46,515 nt of DNA, from the NCBI GenBank assembly GCA_033763795.1, contig JANRJV010000079.1, forward strand, positions 1-46,515, written 5' to 3'. A program made the translations under genes and the position numbers. Shown here piece by piece: positions 45,474-46,515 of the stretch. Below the pieces are notes generated by a model. The model was not told the DNA's origin and made no database searches. It saw nothing but the letters and a program-made list of their open reading frames with translations. The first letter of the stretch is position 1. Every line of letters begins with the position of its first letter. This DNA is from JAEUIV01 sp033763795 (lineage in GTDB: Bacteria > Planctomycetota > Phycisphaerae > Phycisphaerales > UBA1924).

Positions 45474-45720
45474 GAATCAGAACCCTTTCAGCGATACCGC
45501 GGGACGAGGCGTCAGCCGGGGCGCTCGCGCCCGGGGACGACATCCCCGAACCCGGGCCGCGGGACAAACCCCGCGACCAGCGCTCCGCTCGATCCCGGCA
45601 AGGTCGCTTCGTGACGCGCCAGGCCCACCTCGACCTGGCGCAACGGATCAACCACCGAGCAGCGTGCCCGCGGAACATCCGCGCTCACGCTCCGGCCCGC
45701 CGACGCAGGGCCGAACGAGT

Positions 45721-45749
45721 AGTGTACACGCGGGCCGCGGACGGGAAAA
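45721..45749 (-). promoter_or_regulatory. Promoter of rpsB-tsf
   Basis: TTTTCC, 17-bp spacer, TACACT on the - strand. Predicted start near 45714. Confidence 0.5.
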
Positions 45750-45870
45750 GCCCCCGGACCGGGCCCGCGCCGCCCCGCGAACCGCCGCCGCGGAGCGTTT
45801 CGGGACCTCTGACCTCCCCCCCCCCGGCCAAGTTTCCGGCTCACCACAGCGGCGATCTGGCCCCCGCGGA

Positions 45871-45899
45871 TTGCTTCCCGCCTCCGGGGCCGCTACTCT
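45871..45899 (+). promoter_or_regulatory. Promoter of tRNA-Pro
   Basis: TTGCTT (45871-45876), 17-bp spacer, TACTCT (45894-45899). Predicted start near 45906, 43 nt before the tRNA. Confidence 0.6.
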
Positions 45900-45948
45900 G
45901 CGGGACTCTCCCGGCGGCCCCCCAAGGCCCCCCCGGGCCACGCCAACT

Positions 45949-46024
<76 letters not shown>

Positions 46025-46035
46025 TCGTCGATAAA

Positions 46036-46062
46036 GCACGCTGAAAGCTCGACTTAGCGTGC
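46036..46062. repeat. Inverted repeat after tRNA-Pro
   Basis: GCACGCT, 13-nt spacer, AGCGTGC. On the - strand it is followed by TTTAT, so it could be a weak terminator for either side. Confidence 0.35.
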
Positions 46063-46216
46063 CCCTCCGCGCCAAACCGCGCGGCATGCAAGCACCGAAC
46101 CGGCCCCCGGACACCGGCGGCCTTCAGACCCCCGCCGTCTAACGGTGGCTCCGCACATTCATCAACACACCTTGGACCGATTCCGAGATGCGACGTTTCG
46201 GTCGGATGTTCCGCGC

Positions 46217-46515
46217 TCAGCCGCAGGCGGCGCCCCAGCCTTGCAGCACGGCGATGACATCGCCGAAGTCCACGCGCGCATCGCCGTTGGCGTCGCCGAG
46301 GCCGAAGGCGGGCGGCGTCGTGCCCCATGCCTGCAGCACCGAGATGATGTCCGCGAAGTTGATCTGGCGGTCGCCGTTGGCGTCGCCCGTGCAGGGCGGC
46401 GGGGCGGTGAGGCCGCTGAGCAGGACGCGGGCGCTGGGCATGATCGGCCCGCGGCGGTTGCCGGGCTTGGGGCCAGCGGCCGGCGCCGCAGCGACGACCG
46501 CCGACTCGCCGTGTG
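46217..46515 (-). CDS. Dockerin-repeat protein, C-terminal fragment
   Basis: The frame is open to the window edge, so only the last 98 codons are seen. Two tandem repeats, GDANGDRQINFADIISVLQAWG and GDANGDARVDFGDVIAVLQGWG, have the calcium-binding D-x-N-x-D-x-x-I/V-x-x-x-D pattern of type I dockerin/EF-hand-like repeats, common at the C-termini of secreted planctomycete proteins. A Pro/Ala-rich linker precedes them. The N-terminal function is unknown; an apparent ATG at 46441 is internal. Confidence 0.8.
   Translation of the reverse strand, partial: HGESAVVAAAPAAGPKPGNRRGPIMPSARVLLSGLTAPPPCTGDANGDRQINFADIISVLQAWGTTPPAFGLGDANGDARVDFGDVIAVLQGWGAACG

Larger units (their letters stand above)
45474..45948. 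other. rpsB leader and divergent promoters, no gene
   Basis: 475 bp with no supported gene: GC-rich leader of rpsB, its promoter near 45721-45749, C-rich tracts, and the tRNA-Pro promoter. Confidence 0.6.

Overview
The window is about 46.5 kb of very GC-rich DNA from a Gram-negative bacterium, most likely a planctomycete of the Phycisphaerae. The evidence is lpxB, tandem dockerin-like GDANGD repeats at a protein C-terminus, a sigma factor of the planctomycete ECF type divergent from a Ser/Thr kinase with TPRs, and many GTG starts. The taxonomic call is an inference. I see no insertion sequence, prophage or CRISPR array.

Left part (1-13.4 kb), housekeeping: the 3' end of an Imm11-like gene, a KefB-type antiporter, an NAD(P)-binding epimerase-like protein, a zinc-ribbon membrane protein, asparagine synthase, aspS divergent from lpxB, a conserved hypothetical, polA, then tRNA-Asp with a strong terminator.

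Centre (13.8-35.5 kb), the special region. On the + strand: a small unknown protein, a host-attachment-family protein, two small unknown proteins (135 and 113 aa), then photoactive yellow protein (PYP), a p-hydroxycinnamate:CoA-ligase-like enzyme and tyrosine ammonia-lyase. The last three form a complete blue-light receptor module: TAL makes p-coumarate, the ligase activates it, and PYP binds it at its Cys. Converging on it from the other strand, with only 39 bp between stop codons, is a full gas-vesicle operon read from 31.3 to 19.1 kb: gvpA, a gvpC-like repeat protein, gvpN, two small proteins, gvpF/L, gvpG, a tandem ArsA/GET3-type ATPase, gvpS, gvpK, gvpJ, an unknown 198-aa protein, an Hsp20/GvpH, a CDC48-type AAA ATPase and two more gvpF/L paralogues. 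Many neighbours overlap by ATGA or GTGA. Divergent from gvpA lie a degenerate CheA-like protein and a PilZ protein. Together this suggests a light- and signal-controlled buoyancy island.

Right part (35.5-46.5 kb): tRNA-Gly, an FHA-GAF-PP2C phosphatase and ECF sigma factor divergent from a Ser/Thr kinase, a dipeptidyl-peptidase-IV-like lipoprotein, a YjdF/DUF2238 membrane protein, the rpsB-tsf operon (with its terminator inside the neighbouring gene), tRNA-Pro, and the C-terminal end of a dockerin-repeat protein running off the window.
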